Positions 21,254-32,897 of a stretch of DNA of 64,000 nucleotides are shown one piece after another. A program made the translations under genes and the position numbers. The notes under the pieces are model-generated. The model made no database searches. It had not been told where the DNA came from and saw only the letters and a list, made by a program, of their open reading frames with translations. Origin of the DNA: Cerioporus squamosus (taxonomy: Eukaryota > Basidiomycota > Agaricomycetes > Polyporales > Polyporaceae); assembly GCA_022592435.1 (NCBI GenBank), contig JABYQS010000138.1, positions 1-64,000 of the forward strand. Direction: 5' to 3'. Position 1 is the stretch's first letter; each line of letters opens with the position of its first letter.

Positions 21254-21984
21254 ATGTTCGCCGTCCTTCTCTCCATGGTCCTCGCTGCCACCGCCGTGGT
21301 TGCGCTGCCCAGCGCCGTCCCGCGCCAGACGTCCTCCCTGTGCCAGGCTGGAGGACCCTCCTTCGGCAACGGCGGCCCCTACACGCTCTCTGCGATAAAC
21401 AAGACCGACGTCGGCTCGACGTTCCCGGCGTCAAGCTGGTCTTCAGCCCTCCCGTCGGGAGCATCAGCTCGGACCTCCGCTCTCTCGCTGTGAGTCTGTT
21501 CCCCTCCTGACTACCCGGCGGTCAAGCTCACGGGGACCCTACAGACCATCCAGACGTACTCCAACGACGAGTTCCCCACGGTCAAGCTCGTGGACGGCGG
21601 ACTCGAGGGCCTGACCCCCAACGGTCCTATCGGCATCGTTGGCCTTGACGTCGACGCTGGCAAGCCCACCAACTTCGGACGCCCGAACGCCGGTGCGGCC
21701 AAGGTCTACTGCGGTCTCGTGAGTTCCTTCGACCAGATACCGTGCCTGTGACGCAGATGCTGACACCGCCGGCTCCATACAGGTCGGGACGTCACCCACC
21801 GGTGGCAACCCCGTGCACCCGCTCCTCACGCTGCACAACGATGCGGACAGCTTCTCTGATTTGCAGGGGCGCGAGCGAGTTCTTCGACCACCCTCTGGAC
21901 ATCCTCGTGTACAAGGCCCAGGACAACGAGGCCTACGACCTGAGCAGCTGCCGGGAGGTTGCCGTGCAGCTCGTTGAAGCTTGA
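21254..21984 (+). pseudogene. Small secreted protein gene with two frameshifts (paralogue of 29851-30580)
   Basis: It starts with a signal peptide (MFAVLLSMVLAATAVVALPS), then the family motif GPSFGNGGPYTL-AINKTD. Exons of about 21254-21489, 21545-21718 and 21782-21984 match those of the intact paralogue at 29851-30580. One base is missing near 21415, just after NKTDVGS. The correct register (DVPGVKLVF) resumes in the next frame. A one-base gain near 21865, after NDADSFS, again moves the frame before ASEFFDHPLDILVYKAQDN and the C-terminal SCREVAVQLVEA. Both breaks are deduced by comparing with the intact copy. Two separate sequencing errors are the alternative. Function of the family unknown. 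Confidence 0.7.
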
Positions 21985-22195
21985 GTGGGGCGCACTTGGA
22001 GGATGGACGATCGGACGCTTTACATGAACCCAGTCTCTCGTTTGTATCGGACAATAATGTTACTCGGTTGATCATACTACAGCTCGTTCTAATGAGTGAC
22101 GTCGATTGAAGTGACCCACGACTCGATCTACGTGATTACATCAAGGCTTCCCCACCGAAGTCTGGGCTAGGCGAGTGTGATAGAGAGCTATGGCG

Positions 22196-23618
22196 CTACA
22201 ATGTTGCTGGGACCTCTATGTCTCCGTCCGGCATGCACGGGGTCCAGAGCGTAACGTTCATCGGAATTTGATAGGACCGGGTGGCGCGCGCGTTATCGAT
22301 ATGTCTCATCAAATCATTTTTACAGCTGAGGCAGCTGAGGTTGCAATCCGGGGTAGGTCCGTACTGGGAAGAATGCGATGGCGTGCAACCGTTGTAGTAC
22401 ACGCGTAGGTTCAAGGTCTGGATGCTGTCCAGATCTCTCAGCAATGCATAACAAGAGTCCTGGGTGCAGCGAGACATGGTCAGTGCACCGTGACATTGCG
22501 AGGGGCGAGCAGACCATACGCACCAGAATTTCGGGCATGCGATGCCAACATCCTCGGGATGTTTCTACAGTGATGTCGACGCGGCGCAGAAGTTGGCAAG
22601 GGTGGAAGTGTTCTGCGAGATGGTCGAAGCGTACTCCGATATATGGTACATGAGCGGCACGAGACTCGACACAGCGTCCATGGCTTCGGGCTCGTCCAGT
22701 ATCCGGATGGAGAGTTGTCCATGTTGAGTTTCGAAGAAGAGCGCAGACAGTATGGTGCTGATGTGGCACCGACTGTACTCATCCAGCCGTTCGATCTGGA
22801 TTTCGTTTACATCGCAGCTCACGCCTAGAGCCCACAAATCGGCCAGATTTCCTGCAACGCACTCGAGGGGTGACCCATAACGGAGACTGATCCTGGTAGG
22901 CTCTTTGATTGACGCGATGGACGTAGTGCAGATGGGGCGCATTCAGAGGCACGTTGTACGGGAAAACGCTGGCCACACGAAGGTAAGACAGTGAAGGAAA
23001 CGATCGCAAGAGGAGCGGCATGATGGGAGCATGAGCATCCTGTGGGTGGTATGGGAAGTGGAGCGAGAGGGCTCGAAGGGAGCGAGAGACCTCAGCGGTA
23101 GACGGTTGTGCAGAACGGAAGTAGGCAAATCTGACGTTCATCAGTTGCAGTTCTTCCAACCTACCGCAACAGGCATAGAAGAGCAGGGCAACGTCGACAT
23201 TCTCCTCTCTAGACACCAGTCCGCCTTCCGCAGCGTTGCGGTACAACGTCTCCAAGCCGCTTTCTGCATTCCTTCGCGGTGGGATCGGGATTGACTTCAC
23301 AGGGACCGACCACGGTTTGAGGGTTACTAACTCGTCAAGGTCCTCGATGGACAGTCGCTTGAACCTGATATCGCGCAGCAAAAGGACGATGAACTCCCAT
23401 ATCGCGGCAGGGTCGGCGGATGCTGATATTGCCCTTCGACGGAGCTCTAGGCCATACCGATTTCTTGTATTGAGGAATTGGTCTTGGATAAACATGGTTC
23501 TGATATCTTCGTTTGTGGCGAGCACCACCGTACAGTCGAGAGCAGCACGACCTGAATAGTTCGGGTGCCATGACTCCATCTTGGGTTCCTCCGAGAACAG
23601 CGTGGTGTGCTGCCGCAT
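22196..23618 (-). pseudogene. LRR/F-box-like protein gene, apparently frameshifted
   Basis: On the minus strand, 23618-22930 encodes an LRR-like body (LVTLKPWSVPVKSI, LEELQLMNVRF, LRALSLHFPYH, LSYLRVASVFPYN). The protein continues in another register (IKEPTRISLRYGS, LWALGVSCDVNEIQIERLDEY) to about 22565. A further piece, DSCYALLRDLDSIQTLNLRVYYNG (about 22475-22380), continues the LRR-like pattern. Register changes near 22930 have no splice motifs around them, which argues for a 1-bp indel; the later step may be an intron ending CACCCAG. An upstream exon ending FSDNYE (about 23840-23645) may belong. Agaricomycetes carry many F-box/LRR-like proteins of this kind. I see no clear F-box helix here. 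Confidence 0.5.
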
Positions 23619-23839
23619 GAGTTCATCGGTCGATGCAGCAATGCAGATGTGAGCCTACCTCGTAATTGTCTGAGAAGCTGTGGCGGCTTGCTCTAGCGGT
23701 GGCGCGATGGAAGTGTCTGGGCAAAAGAGGATACCGCGTCGAAGACACAGGTGAGGACCTTATATACATGTCGTTCTGGGCGTCTGATGTGGAGAGTTCA
23801 CCCAAAGGCAGGCAGCAGTGGCGCGGAGTCAACCGCACA

Positions 23840-25108
23840 GCACGACGCCTCGAGCTCCCGAGGTCGAATTCGGAGCCTAGGGGCGTCGAGAGGAAGTATT
23901 CCGATCCTATACTTATACTTTATCACATTCCATCACCTGGAAACACCCAGGAAGTGTACGTCGGAGCAGGAAATGCACAGAGATTTGAATGAGGAGAGAT
24001 ATGAGATGAGGCTACTGCAGAAGAACTTAACCTGAACATGTCGAGGCTCATCGGAGGTTGAGGAGGCGCGTAGACGCTCGGGCGACCGGTGATTGCCGAT
24101 CGTGGGAACTGTCGCCCCGCGGCTTCAGAATTAACTGTACTTACTATACTCGTACTTACCGTGACTTACTACTTAGTACTTGGTGACTCTCATTGCATCG
24201 AACTCTTTTACTGTGGCCACAAATCTGCCGTTCTCTCTCTACACTTGACCATGATGCAGAGTGTATCCAAAGCTACATGTCTCAATGCAAGTGAGCAGCA
24301 GCGTTCGCTGTGCAAGGATGATAGAAATATACCACTACCTGCCAGTGGTACGTGTGCACGATTCTGTCAAACGGCAACTCGCAGATGACTATAGTCTCAA
24401 GCTCCGAGCTTAGTGGTTGTATGATGCGATGCGAATTCGTTGCTTATCTGGTATTAGGCGTGGCAGAGCGGGACCTCTGCTGAAGACCTACACACTCGGG
24501 GAGTATCCTCAACCTACATCTCCTATCAGGATTACCCGGAAACCGCGGCCGCAGTAAGTCAATCCCACTTCCTTTCAACCTGCCCAATGCTTCGCCCTCC
24601 TTATTGTCAGAAGATTAGTTCCCGGAAAGCGTGAACGACCCGTGTCCTGGCAACCGAGACCACGTTCCAGAGGACTTGCCATTCCTGACCGATACATAGG
24701 GACTTCCTTTCCTGGCGGCCCAATCAAGCACCTCCTTTGGGATTTTCACTTATGTTCGCCTCTCTAGAAGCAGTATGCGCGGCCAATACGTGCGTCATCT
24801 ACTCACGAAATTCACTAGAAGGTACGACTGCACAGGCTCGAGGTGGACGTGGCGCGCACCGGTTTTATGCTCGGGTTGTCCATCCTTGTTCTTCCCCCTC
24901 CGACTCGGGCCCTCGGAGAACCCTTCCTAGTTAGCGAACCCGGTGATAATGCTGTCGTCCAGTCTATCCTTGGACTCTTCGCTGCCCACACCATTATACC
25001 CAAACTCTCGCTCGACGCCTGGAGCCCGACACTCCCTTCCTTCTCGCGCCTCCCGCAGCCTCTGCGACACCTAGACAGGCTACTGACAGCCAACGACTGA
25101 CAGCGAAG
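23840..25108. other. Spacer upstream of receptor 2
   Basis: No gene supported. A frame at 24843-25100 has a hydrophobic start but no support. I searched this stretch by eye for a CaaX-ended pheromone frame and found none. Confidence 0.45.
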
Positions 25109-26969
25109 ATGCGTACAGAGCTCCCGGTGGTGTCGTTCCTGTGCATGGGCCTCCTTCTCATACTGTCGCCGGCGTTCCTGCACTCCCGAAACGTCGCCCT
25201 CATCTCGCTGGCGGCGTGGCTCGTTCTCTGCAACCTTGTCCATGGAGTTAACGCCTTGTTATGGTCCGGAAACGACAATGTTCACGTCCCTGCATGGTGT
25301 GATATCAGTACGTTGCGCCACTGCCTCATCCGTCCGGGGCTGACTATCGTGCAGTGACGAGAGTGCTGCTCGCTGCGCAGATGGCTTTACCGGGGTGTGC
25401 GCTCGCGCTAGCCCGCAAGCTTCGCCAGTGTGCGATCGGCCAAGAAGTTACGCAGAGAGCCCACACATATATGCAAGACCTTACATTCTGCCTAATCATT
25501 CCCCTCGCTTACATCGTTCTTCGTGAGTTGCGCCTCGCTTCCTCTCGTAGCTCAGGACTGACATGCGGGCAAACCTAGACGTCATTGTACAACCTCATCG
25601 TTTCGACATCATCGCCGACTTCGGATGCTCGGCCTCTATCTATACATCATCCGTCTCCCTAATCGTCATCTGGATCCCGCCTCTCATCATCTGTAGCACT
25701 ACCTTCGGATTCGCCTTTCTCGCCATTCGCGCCCGCCTGGATAGCGGTCTTGTGTTCTTCAGCCACATGCGAGACTCTCCCCGTCTCAACATCTTCGCCT
25801 TCATTCGCCCGCTCGTCACCTCTTGCCTCATCGCAGCTATATCCTATGCAACAACCATCTATGCCATGTATGCGCGGATCTCCGCCGTTGGCGGGCTGCA
25901 GACCTGGTCGACAGAGACATGGAGCGACGTGCACGCGCACATGTCGGAGATCTTCACCGTCCCCACGGACTCGGGCATCGACCGCGTTAGGACGGAGGTC
26001 GAGTGGTGGGTCGTGCCCGCCAGCTCGTTCGTCCTGATCGCCATGACAGTCATCGGTCTGGTCTGCCGAGCGACGGACGACAGCTCGCGCGGCTACCAGG
26101 TTCTCTCGCGGTGGTTTCGCACCACGATCCTCCGGCGACCAGTCCGTGATCCCCTTGTCTTCTCGTCGGACTCGTTCCCGCCACAGACTCTGAGCAGCAC
26201 GCCATCGTCCCCGACACTGGTCGGAGACGCGAAGTCGCTCGCCTCGGAGGACGTGTGGAACCCGATGGGCGCGGGCACGGCGAAGCTCAAGCTGTCCAAC
26301 CTCTCGAAGCTAGCCATCCCGGAGAGGCCGCAGTCGTCCTCGTCGTCGTGCGCCTCTCCGGAGCACGACGATGCCTTCGTCCAGTCGACGCTGCACTACA
26401 TCGAATCTCCTACCGGTCGCGAGGCTCTTGGACTGCCTGCTATTCCTCCTGCCCTGTACTCGCCGCCTCCGCGCAAGGTTGGTGCATCCTCGCCACCATC
26501 CACGTTTCCGCCGCCGCCCTCCGTGTCCAAGGACACGGACAAGGCGCGTCCGGGTTCCATCCTCTCGGCACCGTGGCCCCGTCCTCCGTCCACGGTACCC
26601 ACCTCCTCCCGCACGCCGTCGCCGAAGTCGAGCGTCAACCCGATCAACGTCCAGCCTCCGTCCCCCACACCCGCTCCCGCCTCCGAGCGCCCCACGAGCG
26701 TCCTCTCGCTCACGACCAGCATGGCGTCCTCGACGATCAGCATGAGCGCGTACGGCTCGATCTACGACGACTTCGAGCCGCACGTCGTGCCGTTCCAGGA
26801 CCACCTGTCGGACTCTGGAGGTGCGGGCCCGGGTCTTGCGGTGCCGCGACATGTGCGGAAGATGCGGAGCCGGGACGTGTTGCCTCGTGGGCTGAGCACG
26901 GGCTCGCGCAGGACACGCAGACAAGGGTCGGATGGGATCTACATGACGGTGGTGAAGGAGACTGTTTAG
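25109..26969 (+). CDS. STE3: STE3-type pheromone receptor 2, long tail (585 aa)
   Basis: Exons are 25109-25307, 25355-25522 and 25579-26969 (GT-AG introns of 47 and 56 bp, both phase 1). The first two introns sit at exactly the positions found in receptor 1, after WCDI and before the HVIVQPHRFDIIADFGC loop (about 123-139). The third intron of receptor 1 is absent. Seven hydrophobic helices run to about residue 295 (last one VPASSFVLIAMTVIGLV). The cytoplasmic tail of about 290 residues is rich in Ser and Pro and contains dibasic and Ser-rich phosphorylation-type patches, far longer than in receptors 1 and 3. No pheromone precursor was found close by, so it may be one of the receptor-like paralogues known in Agaricomycetes. 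Plasma-membrane location is expected. Confidence 0.9.
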
Positions 26970-27506
26970 GTTGCGGACATGATCACATATTGCACGCTTA
27001 CCTTCACTTCCATCGGCGTTCGCGACGTTGAGGTTGTTAGAGCCTAACCTGCCGACGAGACTTTCTTCATACACATAACTACGTCCCTGTATCTCTTACT
27101 TTATGTAGCATACAATTCATCTGTAGCATCTCTGAATCGTTTGGTGGACCTGGCTGATTTGCCAGGTGAGAGATTCGAATAGCAGACCACATGCTGTAGG
27201 CGCTGAACGTTCAGTGCGTCATTGACGGCGCGGCCGATGCTCTCGCCGCCGAGCTCATCTTTGTTCCCGACAACGACGACCACGCGTTCCTCGACGTTCA
27301 CGCACTGCTCGACGACGAGCACGCCGTATCTTACACGAGTAATGACCACCCGGTGCTAGTCAAACACGCTGTTGAGCTGCGGTTGCAGCGCGGTCGACAC
27401 ACGGTTGCCCTGCGCCCGGACGCTTCTTGACATCTGTCCTCGTACAAGCTCCGGACAGCCTGATTCCTTGCGCACGACACACCACTTTCTCTCAGCTAGC
27501 CTGGTT
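26970..27506. other. Spacer between receptor 2 and the coiled-coil membrane protein
   Basis: About 540 bp containing the 3' region of receptor 2 and the promoter of the next gene. The minus-strand frame at 27101-27349 is short and unsupported. Confidence 0.5.
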
Positions 27507-29121
27507 ATGGCGCATCGTACTTCGGAGGCAGGGCCCTCCAACATTAAGACAAAGGGCGCGAATGGTTTGGCGGAGATGGACGAACTGAAGGTGGATGTTG
27601 AGGTCACAAGCGTGAGTGGTTCTGCAAGCGAGGATGAGTCCCCGGAGAGCGAGTATCACGACGCCCCTTCTCCGAGCTCCGATAGGAAGGGCAAAGGTCG
27701 TGCGACGTCGCCGCCAGTGATGCCTCGGAGGACGTCGGCCCACGAGGAGGTGTCGAAGGCGAGGAGGTTGAGTTCGTGGGCGGACTTGGACCTGTCCATC
27801 ATCGTTGCCCTCGTCTCACCCATCGGGAACTGGCTCACGGGAGGAGACCACATCAAGAACGTCTTCCTCATCATCCTGCTCATCTTCTACCTGCACCAAA
27901 TTGTCGAAAGTACGTCCATCTGCCGGACTCCAGGCTTCACCACGACTGATTATATGCGCAGTCCCTTGGCAGCTGTACCTCGGCGCGCGCCCTCGCAAGT
28001 CGGCGCGACGCGTACCATCTCACCATGCCGACGAAGACGAGAAGATCGCGTACCTCACCGCGGTCGCTCAGAGCGAGTTGCATCGGAGCGAGATCCTCTA
28101 CCTTGGTCTTGCTATCGTGTCACCATTCATTGGAGCATTCTTCCTGAGCCACGTCCTATCAGCGCTCGGAGACGGCGCCGCACTTTCCTGGTTTAGCACC
28201 ACCCTGTTCGTACTCGCCACCGGCATCCGGCCATGGTCGCACCTCATCAACAGACTCCAGGAGCGAACCCAGGAGCTCCACACCGCCCTGCACTATCCCG
28301 ATGAAGACTCACTCGTGTCTCGCCACGAAGAGAACGAACGCACCCTGCACGCCGCCCTCAAGCGCATCAAGGCTCTGGAACGCGAGTTGAATCGCCTGCA
28401 GGACCACGTGAAGCGCGTCGAGCAGCTTCGTGAGGCCTGCGATGACCTCTCCGACTTCCTGGGCGACGTCGAGCGTACGGTTAAGCGCAACGAACGGAAG
28501 GCAGACGCAGCCCGCGCCGCGCAAAGTGTTCGTCTCACCACGGTCGAGCAGGCCCTCGTGGAGTTGGACGTGCGGCGCAAGAGAGACATCGCTGCCTTCG
28601 AGGCCGCCGGGATTCGCCTGCCCGACCGCGACACGCTGTTCAAGCAAGCACGCTCGGTCGTCGCGTCTGTCTTCGACAAGGTCCTCTCTATCCCCCGCGC
28701 TATCATCATGCTCGGCCTCGAGGACCCCCATCCGCAGTCTGAGCGCGATGAGTTCCGCCTCCACTCTCGGAGCAATGGCCACGGAGGCGGGCATGCGAAT
28801 GGCAACGGTACCTCCCTGCACCCGCATATACGCAGTCCCGACCGCGAGAAGCACTTGACGCACGTCGTCCCGACCCTCGCGACCATCCCGGAAGCCGCCG
28901 ACTCCGACTCAGAAGAGACCTTCGTCGACCGGGACGGGCCGACTTCGCCTTCGCTGAAGAGCAGGAGCAGCAGCGGCAGCCGCCGCGCGCGCAAGTCGCC
29001 TGGGCTCGGGCAGAGGACGTTCGATGTCGCGCAGAGCGTCGTCCTGTGGCCGTATCGCTTCAGCGTGCGCGTGCTCGTTGCCGTATTCCCTCCCGCGGAG
29101 AGTGTTTTGCCTCGTGTATGA
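27507..29121 (+). CDS. Coiled-coil membrane protein of unknown function (520 aa)
   Basis: Two exons, 27507-27909 and 27962-29121, with a 52-bp phase-1 intron. The first ~90 residues are disordered and Ser/Glu-rich. Two hydrophobic stretches follow around the splice site (VFLIILLIFYLHQIV, about 118-133) and after it (LYLGLAIVSPFIGAFFLSHVL, about 175-200, and LSWFSTTLFVLATGI). A heptad-type coiled coil (LKRIKALERELNRLQDHVKRV and onward to about 350) comes next, then a short amphipathic stretch and a Ser/His-rich tail. This resembles an ER or nuclear-envelope type protein with a long coiled coil, but I do not recognise a named family. Start ATG 27507 (MAHRTSEAGP) is the first that gives a plausible N-terminus. 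Confidence 0.8.
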
Positions 29122-29850
29122 GTAGCATCATGTGGACCTTGCAGTCGCTTCCTTGAACGCTCCTTTCCTCGCTCTAGTCCGTTCGTTCGTTCAGCTTGTG
29201 TCATCTCGCTCTGTGTCATTATCTGTAGTTCCTGTGTATCCTCCTGTCTCCTTTGGTTTGCTGTAGCTATCTCCAAGTTCTCCGCTTAATAGTCATAATC
29301 GTTACCTTGTATCTATCGGCTGTTCGGGTGTAACGATCTCGCAGCGTAGCCTCGTCCCGGATATATACTCATTCCTGGGGAGTATTGAGAACTTGCTGAC
29401 ACCCCACTCTCCACCTGCGCCTAGACAAAGACAGTGTTTCACAACCTGAACAGGTTGCACGCGTCGTAGAGCATTTGGCCGCGGTCGTGCGATCCTTGCG
29501 GCGCGTGCTGTACCATGATGCATGTCCCGATTATCGGCTTGACCTACATCTGTTCGCCCGGTTCCCCTCTTCCCCCCAACTTCCCCCCGCGGCGCACAGG
29601 CGTGGCAGCCCAAACCGCGGCTGCTACACCTGCACCACATCGGCTTGAATTCTTGCGACGTATGTATATTGGCCCTGGTCTGACAGAGCTCCACAGACAG
29701 GATGATACAGAGTCCTGGACTGCACTCGTTGTCACAATCATTAAGTAGTCATCGTTGAGGTCAAGCGGTAAAATAACAGTAATGTCCAATAGAATAAGAG
29801 TCGAACATCATGAAAAGCGTCCAATCGCCCATCCTCCAAGTCCGTCCTTC
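29122..29850. other. Spacer with convergent 3' ends
   Basis: About 730 bp between the convergent stops of the coiled-coil gene and the secreted-protein gene. I see no gene in it. Confidence 0.5.
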
Positions 29851-30580
29851 TCAGGCATCGACGAGCTGGACGACAACCTCGCGACAGCTGCCGAAGTCGT
29901 AGAGCCCGTTGTCCTCGGCCTTGTACACGAGCACGTCCAGAGGCGCGTCGTAGAACGCGCTCGAGGCCTTGCACAGAGAGAAGCTATGCGCGTCGTTGTG
30001 CAGCGTGAGCAGCGGGTGCACTTGGTTTCCACCGTGGGGCGAGGTCCCGACCTATTATGCATGGACGTCCCAGCGGTCAGCGCACGTCCGCATCGTCAAC
30101 GAGAAGCACGCACAAGGCCGCAGTACACCTTCGCCGCACCAACGTTCGTGGGTGCAAAGTTGGCGGGGGCACCGGCATCGATGTCGAGGTCGACTGCGCC
30201 CGTCGAACCGTCCTCGTACAGCCCGAGGAGCCCGCCGTCCTCGAGCTTGACTGTGGGGAACTCGATGTCTTCAGGGTACGTGTCGATGGTCTGCGTAAAT
30301 CGCGCGTGAGTACCAGAATAGAGACTGGAGGCTAGAGACTGACTGCGAGCGAGCGGCGGTTCTTGTTGGTGGTGCCGATGGCGGGGCCGAACACCAAGCG
30401 AACGCCTGGGACGTCGCTGCTCGCGTCCGTCTTGTTGATCGCGGCGAGCGTGTACGGTCCGCCGTTCCCAAAGGAGGGGCCCACGGTGTCGCACAACGAA
30501 GTCGTCTGGCGCGGAACCGCGCTGGGGAGCGCGAGGACGGAGGAGGCGACAAGGGCAGCAGCGAGAAGGGAGGCAAACAT
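29851..30580 (-). CDS. Small secreted protein, intact copy (204 aa)
   Basis: Exons are 30580-30344, 30290-30114 and 30051-29851; introns of 53 and 62 bp, both phase 0. The signal peptide (MFASLLAAALVASSVLALPS) is followed by a possible dibasic-like PR site. The mature domain has GPSFGNGGPYTLAAINK, a FPTVKLEDGGLLGLY segment, then VYCGL, VGTSPHGGN, HPLLTLHND, LCKASSAFYD and a terminal SCREVVVQLVDA. Four Cys residues could form two disulphides. I do not recognise the family; it looks like a lineage-specific secreted beta-rich protein. Two damaged relatives are at 21254-21984 and 31373-31745, so the family is locally amplified and this is the only undamaged member here. Start at the only ATG giving a signal peptide. 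Confidence 0.85.
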
Positions 30581-31372
30581 GGTGGCTGATGGATGAAAGT
30601 TGGAGCTGAGGAGAAAAGGCAGAAGAATGAACTGAAGAGGGGAGGGTGAAGAAGAGGAATGAGGAGGTCGAGGAGGTCCATTTGCACAGTACTTATGCCT
30701 CCTGCTTGCGGGAAGCTGCTCCCGTGTGGCTGTGGCTCATGACGAGAATCCGAGAGCTGTCCGGCCGTGGTTGGAAGCTTATGGACGCGTGGCGGTATGA
30801 AACCCGTAATCGGAGGCTTATGAGCATTCGAAGGGTCTCGTTTGCGAACGCGTGCTTTGAAAATGGACGAGCCGGTCAGCTTCAAGTCGTCAAGCAGTGC
30901 CGCTCGGAGTGGAGCCGACGAAACAGTCGAGAGAGCAAAGTCTTGATGCGCAAGGCGGTCGTACTGATCCAGCATCATCGGAACCTCGAGGATGAAGCCA
31001 AGGTGTATCGTCTTGCGGCGCTCAGCTCTGTCCTTTGGCTTGGCGTGGCTGTGAAGCAGAGTCGTACTACGGGATGCCGTAGCATCGCTACTAGTACGCG
31101 GGTTCAGATCGTACACAGAGGCAATGGACGAAGGCATACCGTAATGCCAGGAGGCAAGCTCACGCCCGATAATCGGCATTCGGAACAGGCATCAGGGCGA
31201 CGTCGACGGTAAGCGAAAGTCCTCAGTGTGTTGCGTGCGGCACCAGCATTCTGGTAGTCGTTGCATGATCACAGTGGCGACCTTGAGCATGGAGAATGGT
31301 GTGATATTCACTGCCTAATGACTTGCGCGGGTGTACTGTAAGTACTAGTCACAGTGGTTGCGACGGTCCATC

Positions 31373-31745
31373 TCAGGCATCGACGAGTTGGACAAACACC
31401 TCGCGACAGCTACTGGAGTCGTAGAGCCCGGTGTCCTCGGCCTTGTACACGTCCAGAGGCTCATCTCAAGGCCGTGCACGAGGAGAAGTGCCCATCATTG
31501 TTGTGCAAGGTGAGGTGCGGGTGCACGGGGTTGCCGCCGTGAGGGGACGTCCCGAGCTGTTTGTATCCATCATCGTTGACAGTCAGTAAGTCAGTACTTT
31601 GAATCGGCACTCGCATTGGCCTAGCTGCGTCCGAGCAAAGCAATGAATCATCACGCACCACACCTTCGTCCCACCGTCACTGTTCGTAGACACGAAGTCA
31701 CGGTTAATCACGCCGTTGCCGACGTCAACGTCGCTGCTGGCAGTG
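31373..31745 (-). pseudogene. Relic of the small secreted protein gene
   Basis: Only the second half of the family is recognisable on the minus strand: DVDVGNGVINRDF…KVWCV (about 31745-31655), LGTSPHGGNPVHPHLTLHNND (about 31560-31495) and KAEDTGLYDSSSCREVFVQLVDA before TGA (31375-31373). The register changes between the last two pieces and the signal-peptide exon is absent. It lies 0.8 kb upstream of the intact copy, so a decayed tandem duplicate is likely. Confidence 0.7.
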
Positions 31746-32897
31746 TCGCGAGCTCTGGCTGGCGATTTTGACTATGCTAGCATAGATGTCAAGAGTGAGT
31801 ATAGTAGCAGCTGCCTTCCATACTTCTACGTTCATGGCGACAGTCAGCGATATGGAAAGCGGGAAGTTTGCGAGCAGCGGAGGTACAACGAAGGTACTTG
31901 ACAAGTTCACGTTTGGACTCGGATTGTACTCCAGGCATGGGCGCTCGATATGACACCACTCTCGGCAGATACCGGTCTCCTCACCGCGGCCGCGCCGGGC
32001 ACCGCTGGTCATCTCCTCCGTTTCCTGCACGATGATTACAGTATGGCCGAATATTTGGCCAACCGACAAGACCGGAGCTGCAGCGACGACCAGTATGGTC
32101 GACGCCATCGTGACGAAGGTGATTGTACAACGGGATAAGGAGCCGAACGACTGGGAGTAATTCACTCACGACGGTAAGTTTGCTCGGCTTTTCTGTCACC
32201 AGAGGCTTCCCACTCAGTTCCCTGTTAGTAGTTATCGATTAAGGCTCGACGAGGTGCGCGTTCGGCTCAGTTAAGCAAGACCTTCACTGAGCCTGCTCGT
32301 TGAAGGCCAACAGTCATCTCGCGTGCTGGCGCTCCCGGGTCTCCTCCCGGACCTGCGCAACGCCTACGGTTTCAGAGCGATGCTATGTTCGCAACAACGT
32401 CTACTCGGTATCCTACCTTGCGGTCTACACGATCCACATGTCGCCCGAATATCCAATGTGCCCGACGTGGTCGCTCCCACGTTCGCCGCGCAGAGTACGG
32501 TTGCCCGCGCCGCGTAGAGCTCAGAGCGTGCACCACAGTTGTCTTGAAGACTGGGACTCGTCCATCCGGAGCCGACACTGGCCCGACAGTATGACATTTG
32601 CAAGTTGTCAATGCGAGAATTCGAGCCAAAGAGGTATGGTGCCCCTTGCTTTGTAAGCCGTGCAATGCCCGGGCTGCTCGGAGTTAGTGGTGGCTGCTGG
32701 GCCGCACCTTCATTTCAGCACCTGTCCTCGACCCAAGTACGTGTTTCATTTCTCGTCCTCAGCCTGTACATTGCGCCGGCAGTCATCGCAGACTTCAAAA
32801 CGTGCCGTCGACGCTGGCAGAGGCATACGAGTATAAATTGACTGCTCCATCCTCGACACTTCTCCCAAATAAAACCCCTTTCATCGATTGACGCACG
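31746..32897. other. Spacer with possible membrane-protein debris
   Basis: Short hydrophobic frames (for example 31725-32165 minus and 32300-32840 plus) overlap in different registers and do not assemble into a gene. I make no call. Confidence 0.4.

Noticed and set aside
26310..27074. Long minus-strand frames over the receptor 2 tail
   Set aside because: Shadow frames in GC-rich, low-complexity coding DNA.
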